From Demequina lutea (lineage in GTDB: Bacteria; Actinomycetota; Actinomycetes; Actinomycetales; Demequinaceae): a stretch of 64,000 nucleotides of DNA. The stretch covers positions 372,001 through 436,000 of the forward strand of contig NZ_JACBZO010000001.1 of the NCBI RefSeq assembly GCF_013409005.1, read 5' to 3'. Both the position numbers and the translations under genes were made by a program. The notes under the pieces were generated by a model. That model made no database searches. It worked only from the letters and a program-made list of their open reading frames with translations, and was not told the origin of the DNA. This document shows positions 10,240 through 18,140 of the stretch, piece by piece; position 1 is the first letter of the stretch, and each line of letters begins with the position of its first letter.

Positions 10240-11088
10240 TCAGGCGTCCCTGCGCTTGAGCACCGCACCTGCGCCAGCGAGCAGCGCCACGACCCAGGCG
10301 ACGAACACCAGCAGGCCGGCCCACGCCCCCAGCGAGCCGGTGTAGTTCGACACTCCGCGCATCGCGTCGCCCGCCGCGCCGGGCAGATAGTCCAAGACTC
10401 CGGACCAACTGCTGGGCAGCAGCAGGCCCAAAATGCCGGGAACGATCATCAGCGCCGCGATAAGCGTGCCGATCGCTCCCGCGGTCGAGCGCAACAGAAA
10501 CCCGAGCGCCACGCCAATGAGAGATACGCCGGCGAGGTAGAACGCGGCCCCCAGCAGGGCCTGCAACGAGCCGCTATCCGTGATGGACGCCGAGGCGTGG
10601 CCCCCCGAGGACAGGATGGCCTGTCCTCCGAAGAATGCCGCCAACACGGCGACGAGCATCGCCCCGAACACCACGGACCCCGTGACAAGCGCCTTGGCGC
10701 CGAGCACGGTGAGGCGGTGCGGCACGGCCTGGAGCGTGGTGCGAATTTGTCCCGTCGAATACTCGCGCGACCCCACAAGGACGCCGAGCACGCCCACGAT
10801 GAGGACGCCGAAATCCACGGCGGCGAGAGACGCATCGAGAGGGGAACCGCCGCCGAGGCGGGAACCGGGGCCGGGGCCCGCACCCCCTTGACGAGTGACG
10901 TCCCCTGTGATCACCGCAGAGATCATCATGCCGACAACCGGGATGACGATCACGGCGCTCAGCAGCGTCCACACGGTGGAGCGCACGCTCCAGAACTTGA
11001 TCCATTCGGACCGCGCGGCGCGCGGCCAGGTCGCGCCACTGCGTGTCGTGGGGGAGGCAGACGGGGCGCGGGTGGCCAGGGTGGTCAT
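10240..11088 (-). CDS. ABC-2 type exporter membrane subunit
   Basis: 282 residues starting MTTLATRAPSASPTT. A cytosolic amphipathic stretch (RAARSEWIKFWSVRSTVWTLL) leads into six membrane helices, ending LVFVAWVVALLAGAGAVLKRRDA, the ABC-2 permease pattern. ATG 11088 overlaps the ATPase stop codon as ATGA (11085-11088), so the two subunits are coupled and probably made in equal amounts. With the upstream ATPase it forms a half-size exporter of the daunorubicin/antimicrobial peptide resistance kind. The adjacent two-component system on the same strand suggests induction by a membrane-active stress. Confidence 0.85.
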   Translation of the reverse strand: MTTLATRAPSASPTTRSGATWPRAARSEWIKFWSVRSTVWTLLSAVIVIPVVGMMISAVITGDVTRQGGAGPGPGSRLGGGSPLDASLAAVDFGVLIVGVLGVLVGSREYSTGQIRTTLQAVPHRLTVLGAKALVTGSVVFGAMLVAVLAAFFGGQAILSSGGHASASITDSGSLQALLGAAFYLAGVSLIGVALGFLLRSTAGAIGTLIAALMIVPGILGLLLPSSWSGVLDYLPGAAGDAMRGVSNYTGSLGAWAGLLVFVAWVVALLAGAGAVLKRRDA

Positions 11089-12047
11089 GAGGGGTCCTTT
11101 GAGGTCGAGGCTGCTGCGGTGGAGGCGGCGTGGTGGGCGGTCCCGGAATCGCCGTGGTAGGCCACCGTCGAGTTGGTGAGTTCCATGAAGGCCTGCTCGA
11201 GAGAGGGAGAGCGGGTGGCGAGCTCGTGGAGCACGAGGCCGGCCGACGCGGCGATCTCGCCGATGCTGGCGGCAGACCGTCCAGAGACCTCGAGCTCGGT
11301 GGCTGAGGTGGACGTCACGGTGACCCCGTCGGCGCCGATGATTCCGCGCAACTTTTGCGCCTGCGGGGAGCGGACCAGCACGCTTCCAGCCGATGCACCA
11401 GAGACAAACTCGGACATCGAGACGTCGGCCAGCACGCGGCCGGCTCCCACCACGATGAGGTGGTCTGCGGTGAGCGCCATCTCGCTCATGAGGTGCGACG
11501 ACACAAACACGGTGCGGCCCTCGTCGGCCAAGCCCCGCAGCAACTCGCGGATCCACTTGATGCCGTCGGGGTCGAGGCCGTTGGCGGGCTCGTCGAGCAT
11601 CACGACCGCAGGATCGCCCAGCAGCGCGATTGCGATGCCGAGGCGCTGGCTCATGCCCAGGGAGAAGGTGCGCAGTCGGTGATGCGCCACGTCGGTGAGT
11701 CCCACCATGTGCAGCACCTCATCGACGCGGGCGTCGCCGATGCCATGGGTCGCGGCGATTCCGCGCAGTTGATTGCGTGCCGTGCGGCTGCCCTCGACCG
11801 ACTTGGCCTCAAGCAGCGCGCCGATCTCGTGAAGGGGGGCGGCCAGGTCGCGGTAATCCTTGCCGTTGACGGTGGCGCGACCGGAGTCGGCCTTGTCGAG
11901 GCCCAGGATGACGCGCATCGACGTGGACTTCCCCGCGCCGTTGGGGCCAAGGAACCCGGTGACGATTCCGGGGCGAACGGTGAAGTTCATTCCGTCGAGC
12001 GCGGCGATGGAACCGTAATGTTTGGACAGGTATTCGACTTCGATCAT
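11085..12047 (-). CDS. ABC exporter ATP-binding subunit
   Basis: 320 residues from ATG 12047, preceded by GAGG. Walker A is GPNGAGKST, the signature is FSLGMSQRLGIA and Walker B is VVMLDEPANGLDPDG, followed by the H-loop VSSHLMSE. The signature is LGMSQR rather than LSGGQ, common in the CcmA/BcrA-like exporter ATPases that pair with ABC-2 permeases. The last 90 residues form an accessory domain and a low-complexity Ala/Ser/His tail. It overlaps the permease by 4 bases. The 113 bases upstream contain two inverted repeats, likely its control region. Confidence 0.9.
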   Translation of the reverse strand: MIEVEYLSKHYGSIAALDGMNFTVRPGIVTGFLGPNGAGKSTSMRVILGLDKADSGRATVNGKDYRDLAAPLHEIGALLEAKSVEGSRTARNQLRGIAATHGIGDARVDEVLHMVGLTDVAHHRLRTFSLGMSQRLGIAIALLGDPAVVMLDEPANGLDPDGIKWIRELLRGLADEGRTVFVSSHLMSEMALTADHLIVVGAGRVLADVSMSEFVSGASAGSVLVRSPQAQKLRGIIGADGVTVTSTSATELEVSGRSAASIGEIAASAGLVLHELATRSPSLEQAFMELTNSTVAYHGDSGTAHHAASTAAASTSKDPS

Positions 12048-12066
12048 GGCGACCTCGCGTTGGGGG

Positions 12067-12160
12067 ACCGGTCGTACCGGTATGTCACCCATCGTTCGCC
12101 GGTTTCGCCTCGTCGTCGTCGTCCCTGAGGAGACACTTGGGCGTACTCCCCTGGGAGTAC
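12067..12160 (-). promoter_or_regulatory. Candidate operator region of the ABC exporter
   Basis: Two symmetric elements precede the exporter ATPase. One is a perfect 8-2-8 inverted repeat GTACTCCC-CT-GGGAGTAC at 12143-12160; the other is ACCGGT-CGT-ACCGGT at 12067-12081. The first ends one base before the response-regulator stop codon. A site of this form is a natural target for a dimeric NarL/LuxR-type regulator, so autonomous control of the exporter by the adjacent two-component system is inferred. Confidence 0.6.
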
Positions 12161-12832
12161 CTACCCCGAGGCCGCCGGGCTCATGAGCCCCGACTGGTAC
12201 GCGAACACCACGAGTTGAGCGCGGTCGCGCGCCGCGATCTTGGTCATGGCCCTGCTCACATGGGTCTTCGCCGTCAAGGGCGAGATGACGAGCCGACGTG
12301 CGATCTCATCGTTGCTGAGGCCCGTGGCGACCAGCACCACTACTTCGCGCTCGCGCTCCGTCAGCACATCCACCTCGGCGGACGGAGCGTCCCCCGTGCT
12401 GGGCTGGGCGATGAAGTTCTCCACGAGGGCCCGCGTGGCACGCGGCGACAGCAACGCCTCGCCGGCCGCGACCACCCGCAAGGCATGCAGGAGGTCCTCG
12501 GGGTCGACGTCCTTGCCAAGAAAACCGCTCGCGCCCGCCCGCATGGCCTGCAGCACGAGCGCGTCAAGCTCGAAGGTGGTGAGGACGAGCACCTTGACGT
12601 GTCCCAGGGTCGGGTCGGTCATGATCCGGCTCGTCGCCTCGAGACCGTCCATCACGGGCATGCGGATGTCCATCAGGACCACGTCGACGTGTGTCTTCCG
12701 CACCATCGCGAGGGCCTCCTCGCCGTTCTCGGCAAGGCCGACGACCTCGAGGTCCGGCGTGGAGTCGATGATGGCCTGGAAGCCCGCGCGGATCAGGGCC
12801 TGGTCGTCGGCGATCAGGATGCGCAGCGTCAC
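12161..12832 (-). CDS. NarL/LuxR-family response regulator
   Basis: 223 residues. The receiver domain opens MTLRILIADDQALIRAGF with acidic pocket D9-D10, phospho-acceptor D55 in VVLMDIRMP, the conserved Thr in VLVLTTF and Lys in GFLGKD. The C-terminal LuxR-type helix-turn-helix is LTEREREVVVLVATGLSNDEIARRLVISPLTAKTHVSRAMTKI at about residues 150-195. The ATG overlaps the kinase stop codon as ATGA, so kinase and regulator are a cognate pair. The most likely target is the ABC exporter operon directly downstream. Confidence 0.93.
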   Translation of the reverse strand: MTLRILIADDQALIRAGFQAIIDSTPDLEVVGLAENGEEALAMVRKTHVDVVLMDIRMPVMDGLEATSRIMTDPTLGHVKVLVLTTFELDALVLQAMRAGASGFLGKDVDPEDLLHALRVVAAGEALLSPRATRALVENFIAQPSTGDAPSAEVDVLTEREREVVVLVATGLSNDEIARRLVISPLTAKTHVSRAMTKIAARDRAQLVVFAYQSGLMSPAASG

Positions 12833-13872
12833 GACTGCTCGCCCCCGTTCGCGGCAGGCAGCGTCGCGGTGACCACAAAGAATCCCCCGGAGCGGCCCGC
12901 GGACAGGGTTCCACCGACCGCGGCGGCCCGCTCGCGCATTCCCACGAGACCGAAGCCCTCGCCGTCTGCCGTCTCGGAGTCGAGCACCTGTCGGGGGATT
13001 GGATTTGAGACGACGATGGTGAGTCGCCGTGGGTCGAAACTCAGGGACACGTCGGCGGTGGCATCGCCGTGCTTACCCGCGTTCGTCAGCGCCTCCTGGA
13101 CGATGCGGTAGGCAACCAGGTCGAGCGTGGGCGACAGCGGCCGCGCCGCACCGGAGTCGCGTCGCCTCACGGCGAGCCCCGCGGCGGAGGACTGCGCGAT
13201 GAGGGCGTCGAGCTGGCCCAGTCCGGGTGCGGGCCGCGTGGACTCGTCGTCGTCGTCGGGCTCCGAGCGCAAGACCCCGACCATCACGTGCAGCTCCTCG
13301 AGCGCATCGCGGCTCGAGTCGACCACATTCGCGAGCGCCTTAGCGGCCGCGTCTGGGTCGTCGCGCAGCAGGTGCTGAGCGGCGCTCGACTGGACCTTGA
13401 TGACCGCCATGTGGTGGGCGATCACGTCGTGGAGATCGCGCGCGATGCGCAGTCGTTCGTCCGCCACGCGGCGCCTGGAATCGCTGTCGCGCGACTCCTC
13501 CGCGCGCAATGCCCGCTCCTCGGCGGCGAGGCGGTAGTCGCGCTGGGTGCCGATCGCGATGCCGATAGCGCCCACGATGAGCGGCACCTGGAACAACAGC
13601 AGGGCCCTGGGGGAGAGCGCACCCTCCGAAACGACGCCAACCGAGGCCGCGAAGAAGGAGGCGCTCGCGAAGAGCGATCCCCCTATCGCCATCGGGCGCG
13701 GCAGGTATTGCGTCGCGTAGAAGAGACCTATGAGGGTGGGGAGCGGCCAGGGGGAGGGCTCGCCCCGCTCGAGGATGGCGGCGACACCCATCGCGCTGGC
13801 CAGGACGATCAGTGCGATCAGCGCGAGGGGTCGACGGAACCACTTCTCCTGGGCCTGGTCGGCGCGCTTCAC
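12829..13872 (-). CDS. Sensor histidine kinase (HisKA_3 type)
   Basis: 347 residues. About four membrane helices occupy residues 15-110 with very short external loops, so the signal is probably sensed within or at the membrane. The dimerisation and phosphotransfer helix is LRIARDLHDVIAHHMAV with phospho-acceptor H148, typical of kinases that pair with NarL-type regulators. The ATPase domain follows with IVQEALTNAGKHG (N box) and GEGFGLVGMRERAAAVGG (G box). It is the first gene of a kinase-regulator pair (4-bp overlap), and the downstream ABC exporter suggests a detoxification circuit. Confidence 0.93.
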   Translation of the reverse strand: MKRADQAQEKWFRRPLALIALIVLASAMGVAAILERGEPSPWPLPTLIGLFYATQYLPRPMAIGGSLFASASFFAASVGVVSEGALSPRALLLFQVPLIVGAIGIAIGTQRDYRLAAEERALRAEESRDSDSRRRVADERLRIARDLHDVIAHHMAVIKVQSSAAQHLLRDDPDAAAKALANVVDSSRDALEELHVMVGVLRSEPDDDDESTRPAPGLGQLDALIAQSSAAGLAVRRRDSGAARPLSPTLDLVAYRIVQEALTNAGKHGDATADVSLSFDPRRLTIVVSNPIPRQVLDSETADGEGFGLVGMRERAAAVGGTLSAGRSGGFFVVTATLPAANGGEQS

Positions 13873-14203
13873 GGCCTCAGCCTACAAGTGGCCCGCAGCC
13901 CCGGCGTGGGTGCCAACGCCCGAGGTGACGGGCAGCGTCGGGCGGGCTTGCGGATGGTGATGGCGCGATCGAGGGGCAAATGTCGCGAGCGTAGGGCTGG
14001 CGCCAAGGCGCCAAATGGGTCGCGAGGCGACCGTCGCGAAGATCACGGTTTGGCCACGACGTGCGGGGTAGGCCGCGCCATTTGTTGCCGGAGTGTAAAT
14101 ACCTGGGTACTTACCTAAACACGACGCGCGCATTGTGCTAATTATTGATAATCGCGTGGTCGTAGTGCATCCGCGCGAACACTCCCACGAGAGAAGGTTT
14201 TTG
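13873..14203. other. Non-coding gap with small hairpins and the importer promoter
   Basis: I see no credible gene in these 331 bases. They hold GGCGCC-AA-GGCGCC (13999-14012) and GGTCGC-GAG-GCGACC (14018-14032), then an unusually AT-rich stretch with a symmetric ATTAT-TG-ATAAT at 14141-14152. The AT-rich part probably contains the promoter and perhaps an operator of the peptide importer operon; I could not assign convincing -35 and -10 hexamers. Confidence 0.5.
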
Positions 14204-15868
14204 ATGTTGCCCTCGTTTAGCAACCGTCGCGCGGCGCTTGTCGCTGGCATCGCCATGGCGACGCTAGCCCTCGCCGCTTGCTCAGGTGGTGACAAGACCG
14301 CCAGCGCATCCGATTCCGCCGGTGGAGGATCGACTCAGTCGTCGATCATCATCGGCACCACGGACAAGATCACCACGATCGACCCGGCCGGCTCGTACGA
14401 CAACGGCTCGTTTGCCGTCATGAACCAGGTGTACCCGTTCCTGATGAACTCGCCGTATGGCACGTCGGACGTCAAGCCCGACATCGCCGTGTCTGCTGAG
14501 TTCACCTCGGGGACCGACTACACGGTCAAGTTGAAGCCGGGCCTGAAGTTCGCCAACGGACACGACCTGACATCCTCCGATGTGAAGTTCTCGTTCGACC
14601 GTCAGATGGCGATCTTCGCCTCGGGCGCCGACAACGGCAACGGACCGGGCTCGCTGCTGTACAACCTCGACAGCGTGGACGCTCCCGACGCCACGACGGT
14701 GGTCTTCCACCTCAAGTCGGCGAACGACCAGGTCTTCCCGCAGATTCTGTCGAGCCCCGCAGGCCCGATCGTTGACGAACAGGTCTTTGCTGCCGACGCG
14801 CTGACGCCCGATGCCGACATCGTGGCGGGCAACGCATTCGCTGGCCCGTACGTCATCACCAGCTATGACATGAACAACCTCATCAGCTACAAGGCCAACC
14901 CTGACTACCAGGGCGTGCTTGGGGCTCCCAAGACGGCGAACGTTGACGTCAAGTACTACACCGACGCGTCGAACCTCAAGCTGGACATCCAGCAGGGCAA
15001 CATCGATGTGGCGTTCCGCTCGTTGTCCGCCACCGACATCGCGGACCTCCGCGGTGACAGCAAAGTGAAGGTCGTTGACGGTCCAGGCGGCGAGATCCGC
15101 TACATCGTCTTCAACTTCAACACGATGCCGTATGGCGCCACGACGGCCGACGCTGACGCGGCGAAGTCCCTGGCGGTTCGCCAGGCAGTCGCCGACCTCG
15201 TCAACCGTCAGGAGATCGCGACGCAGGTCTACAAGGACACGTACAAGCCGCTGTACTCCTACGTTCCAGCAGGGCTCACCGGCGCGACCGAGTCGCTCAA
15301 GGGCATGTACGGCGATGGCTCGGGTGGACCCGACGCCGCTAAGGCCAAGAAGACCTTGGCCGATGCCGGAGTCACCACGCCCGTCAAGTTGGACCTGCAG
15401 TACAACTCCGACCACTACGGACCCTCGTCGGCAGACGAGTACGCCCTGGTCAAGGACCAGCTCGAGTCGAGCGGTCTGTTCTCGGTCAACCTGCAGTCCA
15501 CCGAGTGGGTCCAGTACGCCAAGGACCGCACCGCGGACGTCTACCCGGCCTACCAGCTGGGTTGGTTCCCGGACTACTCGGACGCCGACAACTACCTGTC
15601 GCCGTTCTTCCTGAAGGACAACTTCCTGGGTAACCACTACTCCAACCAGGCAGTGAACGACATGATCCTGAAGCAGGCGGTCACAGTCGACCCGGCCGCC
15701 CGCACCGCTCTCATTGGGCAGATCCAGGATGCCGTCGCCGCGGACCTGTCCACCTTGCCCCTGTTGCAGGGTGCTCAGGTGGCAGTCACCGGCGCCAATG
15801 TCTCTGGTGTACAGGACACCTTGGATGCATCGTTCAAGTTCCGCTACGGTGCCATTTCCAAGAGCTGA
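14204..15868 (+). CDS. Peptide-type ABC importer substrate-binding lipoprotein
   Basis: 554 residues. A lipoprotein signal is clear: basic start, hydrophobic AALVAGIAMATLALAAC, with the lipobox Cys about 27 residues from ATG 14204. The mature part has the SBP family-5 pattern: ITTIDPAGSYDN, then DYTVKLKPGLKFANGHDLTSSDVKFS, and late in the protein YQLGWFPDYSDADNYLSPFF. ATG 14204 is chosen because GAGAAGG precedes it and the signal peptide starts there; the frame extending to 14135 lacks both. It captures peptides or similar solutes outside the membrane for the permeases downstream. The GWFPDYSDADNY block, seen in some peptide binders, is the only hint of ligand. Confidence 0.92.
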   Translation: MLPSFSNRRAALVAGIAMATLALAACSGGDKTASASDSAGGGSTQSSIIIGTTDKITTIDPAGSYDNGSFAVMNQVYPFLMNSPYGTSDVKPDIAVSAEFTSGTDYTVKLKPGLKFANGHDLTSSDVKFSFDRQMAIFASGADNGNGPGSLLYNLDSVDAPDATTVVFHLKSANDQVFPQILSSPAGPIVDEQVFAADALTPDADIVAGNAFAGPYVITSYDMNNLISYKANPDYQGVLGAPKTANVDVKYYTDASNLKLDIQQGNIDVAFRSLSATDIADLRGDSKVKVVDGPGGEIRYIVFNFNTMPYGATTADADAAKSLAVRQAVADLVNRQEIATQVYKDTYKPLYSYVPAGLTGATESLKGMYGDGSGGPDAAKAKKTLADAGVTTPVKLDLQYNSDHYGPSSADEYALVKDQLESSGLFSVNLQSTEWVQYAKDRTADVYPAYQLGWFPDYSDADNYLSPFFLKDNFLGNHYSNQAVNDMILKQAVTVDPAARTALIGQIQDAVAADLSTLPLLQGAQVAVTGANVSGVQDTLDASFKFRYGAISKS

Positions 15869-15874
15869 TCGCGA

Positions 15875-15908
15875 GGCGTGGGGGGCCGGGCAACCGGCTC
15901 CCCACGCC
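15875..15908 (+). terminator. Strong stem-loop between binding protein and permease genes
   Basis: A 15-bp stem with one G-T pair and a GCAA tetraloop (GGCGTGGGG ... CCCCACGCC) starts 7 bases after the lipoprotein stop. No long T-run follows. Such hairpins commonly protect the upstream message or partially terminate, giving excess binding protein over permease. Confidence 0.65.
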
Positions 15909-15961
15909 GTCGTCTTCACGCACCCCTGTAGAGTCCCCACGTGGACATTGAGGACCCGAGC

Positions 15962-17035
15962 ATGACCACGCCCGTTGATCAGAAGGTACCCAAGGTGCGC
16001 CGCGCGAAGTCGGGCGGCTCGCTTGGGCGGTACCTGGTGATCCGGGCGCTTCTTATCATCCCCACCGTGTTCATCCTGGTGACCACTGTCTTCGTGCTGA
16101 TGCGCGCTACCGGTGACCCGATCACCGCGGCGCAAGGCGGCAAGTTGCCCGCCGATCAGCTGGCGGAACGCATCCATCAGGCCGGATACGACCGCCCCAT
16201 CCTCGTTCAGTACGTCGAATACTTGCGGGACTTGCTCCACGGCAACTTCGGAACCACGCTGTCCGACCATCGGCCCGTGACCCAAGTGCTTACCCACTTC
16301 GGAGGCGCGACGCTCGAACTGGCCGTCTACGCGCTCGCGGTCGCGTTCATCGTGGGCATCCCGCTAGGTCGGATCGCGGCGCATCGCAGGGACAAGGCTC
16401 CCGATGCCGTGTTGCGCATCGGCGCGATCCTGGCATACGCCACTCCCGTGTTCTTCGCCGGGCTGCTCTTAAAGCTCATCTTCGCTGTGTGGCTCAACGT
16501 GCTTCCGGTGGCTGGCCGCGCCTCGACGCGCACCGAACTCACCTTGCAAAAGGTCCACCATCCCACCGGCATCTACATCATCGACGCCATCCGCACGGGC
16601 GACCCCGCCGTCGTGGGGGACGTGCTTCAGCACGCGATCCTGCCAGCCCTCGCGCTGGGGATGCTGACGGCCGGAGTCTTCCTGCGTCTGGTGCGCACCA
16701 ATGTGATTTCGACCTTCGGGGCGGGCTATGTGGAGGCGGCCAGGTCTCGCGGAGTGTCCGAGAGGCGCCTGTTGCGCAAGCACGCGTACAAGCCTGCGCT
16801 CATCCCCATCGTCACGGTGATGGGGCTGCAGGTTGCCTTGCTACTCAGCGGCGCGGTGCTGACCGAGACCACGTTCGAGTGGAAGGGCCTGGGCTTCCAA
16901 CTCGCCCAGTACCTGCAAGCCAGGGACTTCGTGGCCGTCCAGGGCATCGTCGCCTTGCTGGCCGTGATCGTGGCGGTCACCAACTTCATCGTCGACGTCA
17001 TTGCCGCGATCATCGATCCCCGGGTGAGGTATTGA
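15962..17035 (+). CDS. Peptide-type ABC importer permease, DppB/OppB-like
   Basis: 357 residues. The first helix RYLVIRALLIIPTVFILVTTVFVLMR is followed by the family hallmark DRPILVQYVEYLRDLLHGNFGTTL. The EAA cytoplasmic loop that contacts the ATPase is visible as YVEAARSRGVSERRLLRKHAYKPALIP, and the C-terminus is DPRVRY. ATG 15962 is preferred over the GTG at 15941 because GAGGA sits 7 bases upstream. It is the second gene of the importer operon, separated from the lipoprotein gene by a hairpin. Confidence 0.93.
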   Translation: MTTPVDQKVPKVRRAKSGGSLGRYLVIRALLIIPTVFILVTTVFVLMRATGDPITAAQGGKLPADQLAERIHQAGYDRPILVQYVEYLRDLLHGNFGTTLSDHRPVTQVLTHFGGATLELAVYALAVAFIVGIPLGRIAAHRRDKAPDAVLRIGAILAYATPVFFAGLLLKLIFAVWLNVLPVAGRASTRTELTLQKVHHPTGIYIIDAIRTGDPAVVGDVLQHAILPALALGMLTAGVFLRLVRTNVISTFGAGYVEAARSRGVSERRLLRKHAYKPALIPIVTVMGLQVALLLSGAVLTETTFEWKGLGFQLAQYLQARDFVAVQGIVALLAVIVAVTNFIVDVIAAIIDPRVRY

Positions 17036-17069
17036 CATGACTTTGCCCCTATCAATTCCAGGAGACGCC

Positions 17070-18140
17070 ATGGCGCCGACGGAGGCCCCCCGCGCCCCGC
17101 GCTGGACGCGTCTGCCGATCGTCTCCCACTATCGCCAGAGCGTCGGCCTGCAACGCGGCATGCTCGTGGGCGGGCTGGTACTCACCGGCATCTTCCTGCT
17201 CACCGCGCTCTTTGCGCCGCTGCTATCCCCTTACGGTTTCTCACAACTGCGCGGAGACAACGGGGCCTTCGGCGCCACACAGCGTCCGTCGAGCGAGCAC
17301 TGGCTCGGCACCACCCAGGGTGGCCTCGACGTGTTGTCCCGCCTGATTTGGGGTACGCGCACGGCTCTCTATGTCATCGTGATTGCCGTCCTCGCATCGA
17401 TCATCGTGGGTGTCTTCCTCGGCTTGGTCTCGGGCTACTTTGGCGGCTGGCTCGACAGGGTCCTCATCGTGATCGCCGACGCGGTCTACTCCTTCCCGTC
17501 GCTGCTTCTCGCGATCGTGCTTGCCATCGTCATTAGCGGCGGGCAGTCGGACATGTGGGGTGGAATCTTCGCGGCGGCGCTGTCGATCACCGTGGTGTTC
17601 ATCCCGCAGTACCTGCGTGTGACGCGCGCCGAGGTGGTGCGTATCAAGTCCGAGGCGTTCGTGGAGTCCGCTCGCGTGATCGGCGCATCGAACTTTCGGA
17701 TCATGACGCGTCACGTCCTGCGCAACGCCACCAGGACCCTTCCCCTCATCCTCACGCTCAACGCGTCGGAGGCCATTCTCACGCTTGCAGGCCTGGGCTT
17801 CCTTGGTTTCGGAATCGAGCCGACGGCAGCAGCCGAATGGGGCTACGACCTCAACAAGTCGATCGCCGATGTCTCGAGCGGTGTCTGGTGGACCGCGGTG
17901 TTTCCCGGCGCCGCGATCGTGCTGGTGGTCCTTGGCCTGACGCTTGTCGGTGAGAGCCTCAACGACCTCGCCGATCCGCGGCTTCGAAAGCGCGCGGCGG
18001 GCGCGGAGCCCGTCGAGGACCTTGGGGTCCAGCTGCCGCCCGCGGCCGACGTGGCCGGCAAGGCGGGCGCAAAAGACAGCACCGCCCCAACCGACAGCAC
18101 CGCACCGCCGGCGACGAAGTCGGGAGAGGGAGAGTCATGA
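17070..18140 (+). CDS. Peptide-type ABC importer permease, DppC/OppC-like
   Basis: 356 residues. It has the OppC N-terminal helix, a periplasmic-type segment containing HWLGTTQGGLDVLSRLIWGTR, and the EAA loop FVESARVIGASNFRIMTRHVLRNATRTLPLI. The C-terminal tail (GAEPVEDLGVQLPPAADVAGKAG...) is a long Pro/Ala-rich extension beyond the normal DPRLR end. ATG 17070 is chosen because AGGAG lies 5 bases upstream; the ATG at 17037 has none. Its stop overlaps the ATPase start as ATGA. Confidence 0.92.
   Translation: MAPTEAPRAPRWTRLPIVSHYRQSVGLQRGMLVGGLVLTGIFLLTALFAPLLSPYGFSQLRGDNGAFGATQRPSSEHWLGTTQGGLDVLSRLIWGTRTALYVIVIAVLASIIVGVFLGLVSGYFGGWLDRVLIVIADAVYSFPSLLLAIVLAIVISGGQSDMWGGIFAAALSITVVFIPQYLRVTRAEVVRIKSEAFVESARVIGASNFRIMTRHVLRNATRTLPLILTLNASEAILTLAGLGFLGFGIEPTAAAEWGYDLNKSIADVSSGVWWTAVFPGAAIVLVVLGLTLVGESLNDLADPRLRKRAAGAEPVEDLGVQLPPAADVAGKAGAKDSTAPTDSTAPPATKSGEGES

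Noticed and set aside
14282-16297. 671-residue open frame opposite the peptide-binding lipoprotein gene
   Set aside because: Runs antisense through the lipoprotein gene, the hairpin and the start of the permease; low-complexity Val/Arg/Gly composition and no start signal.
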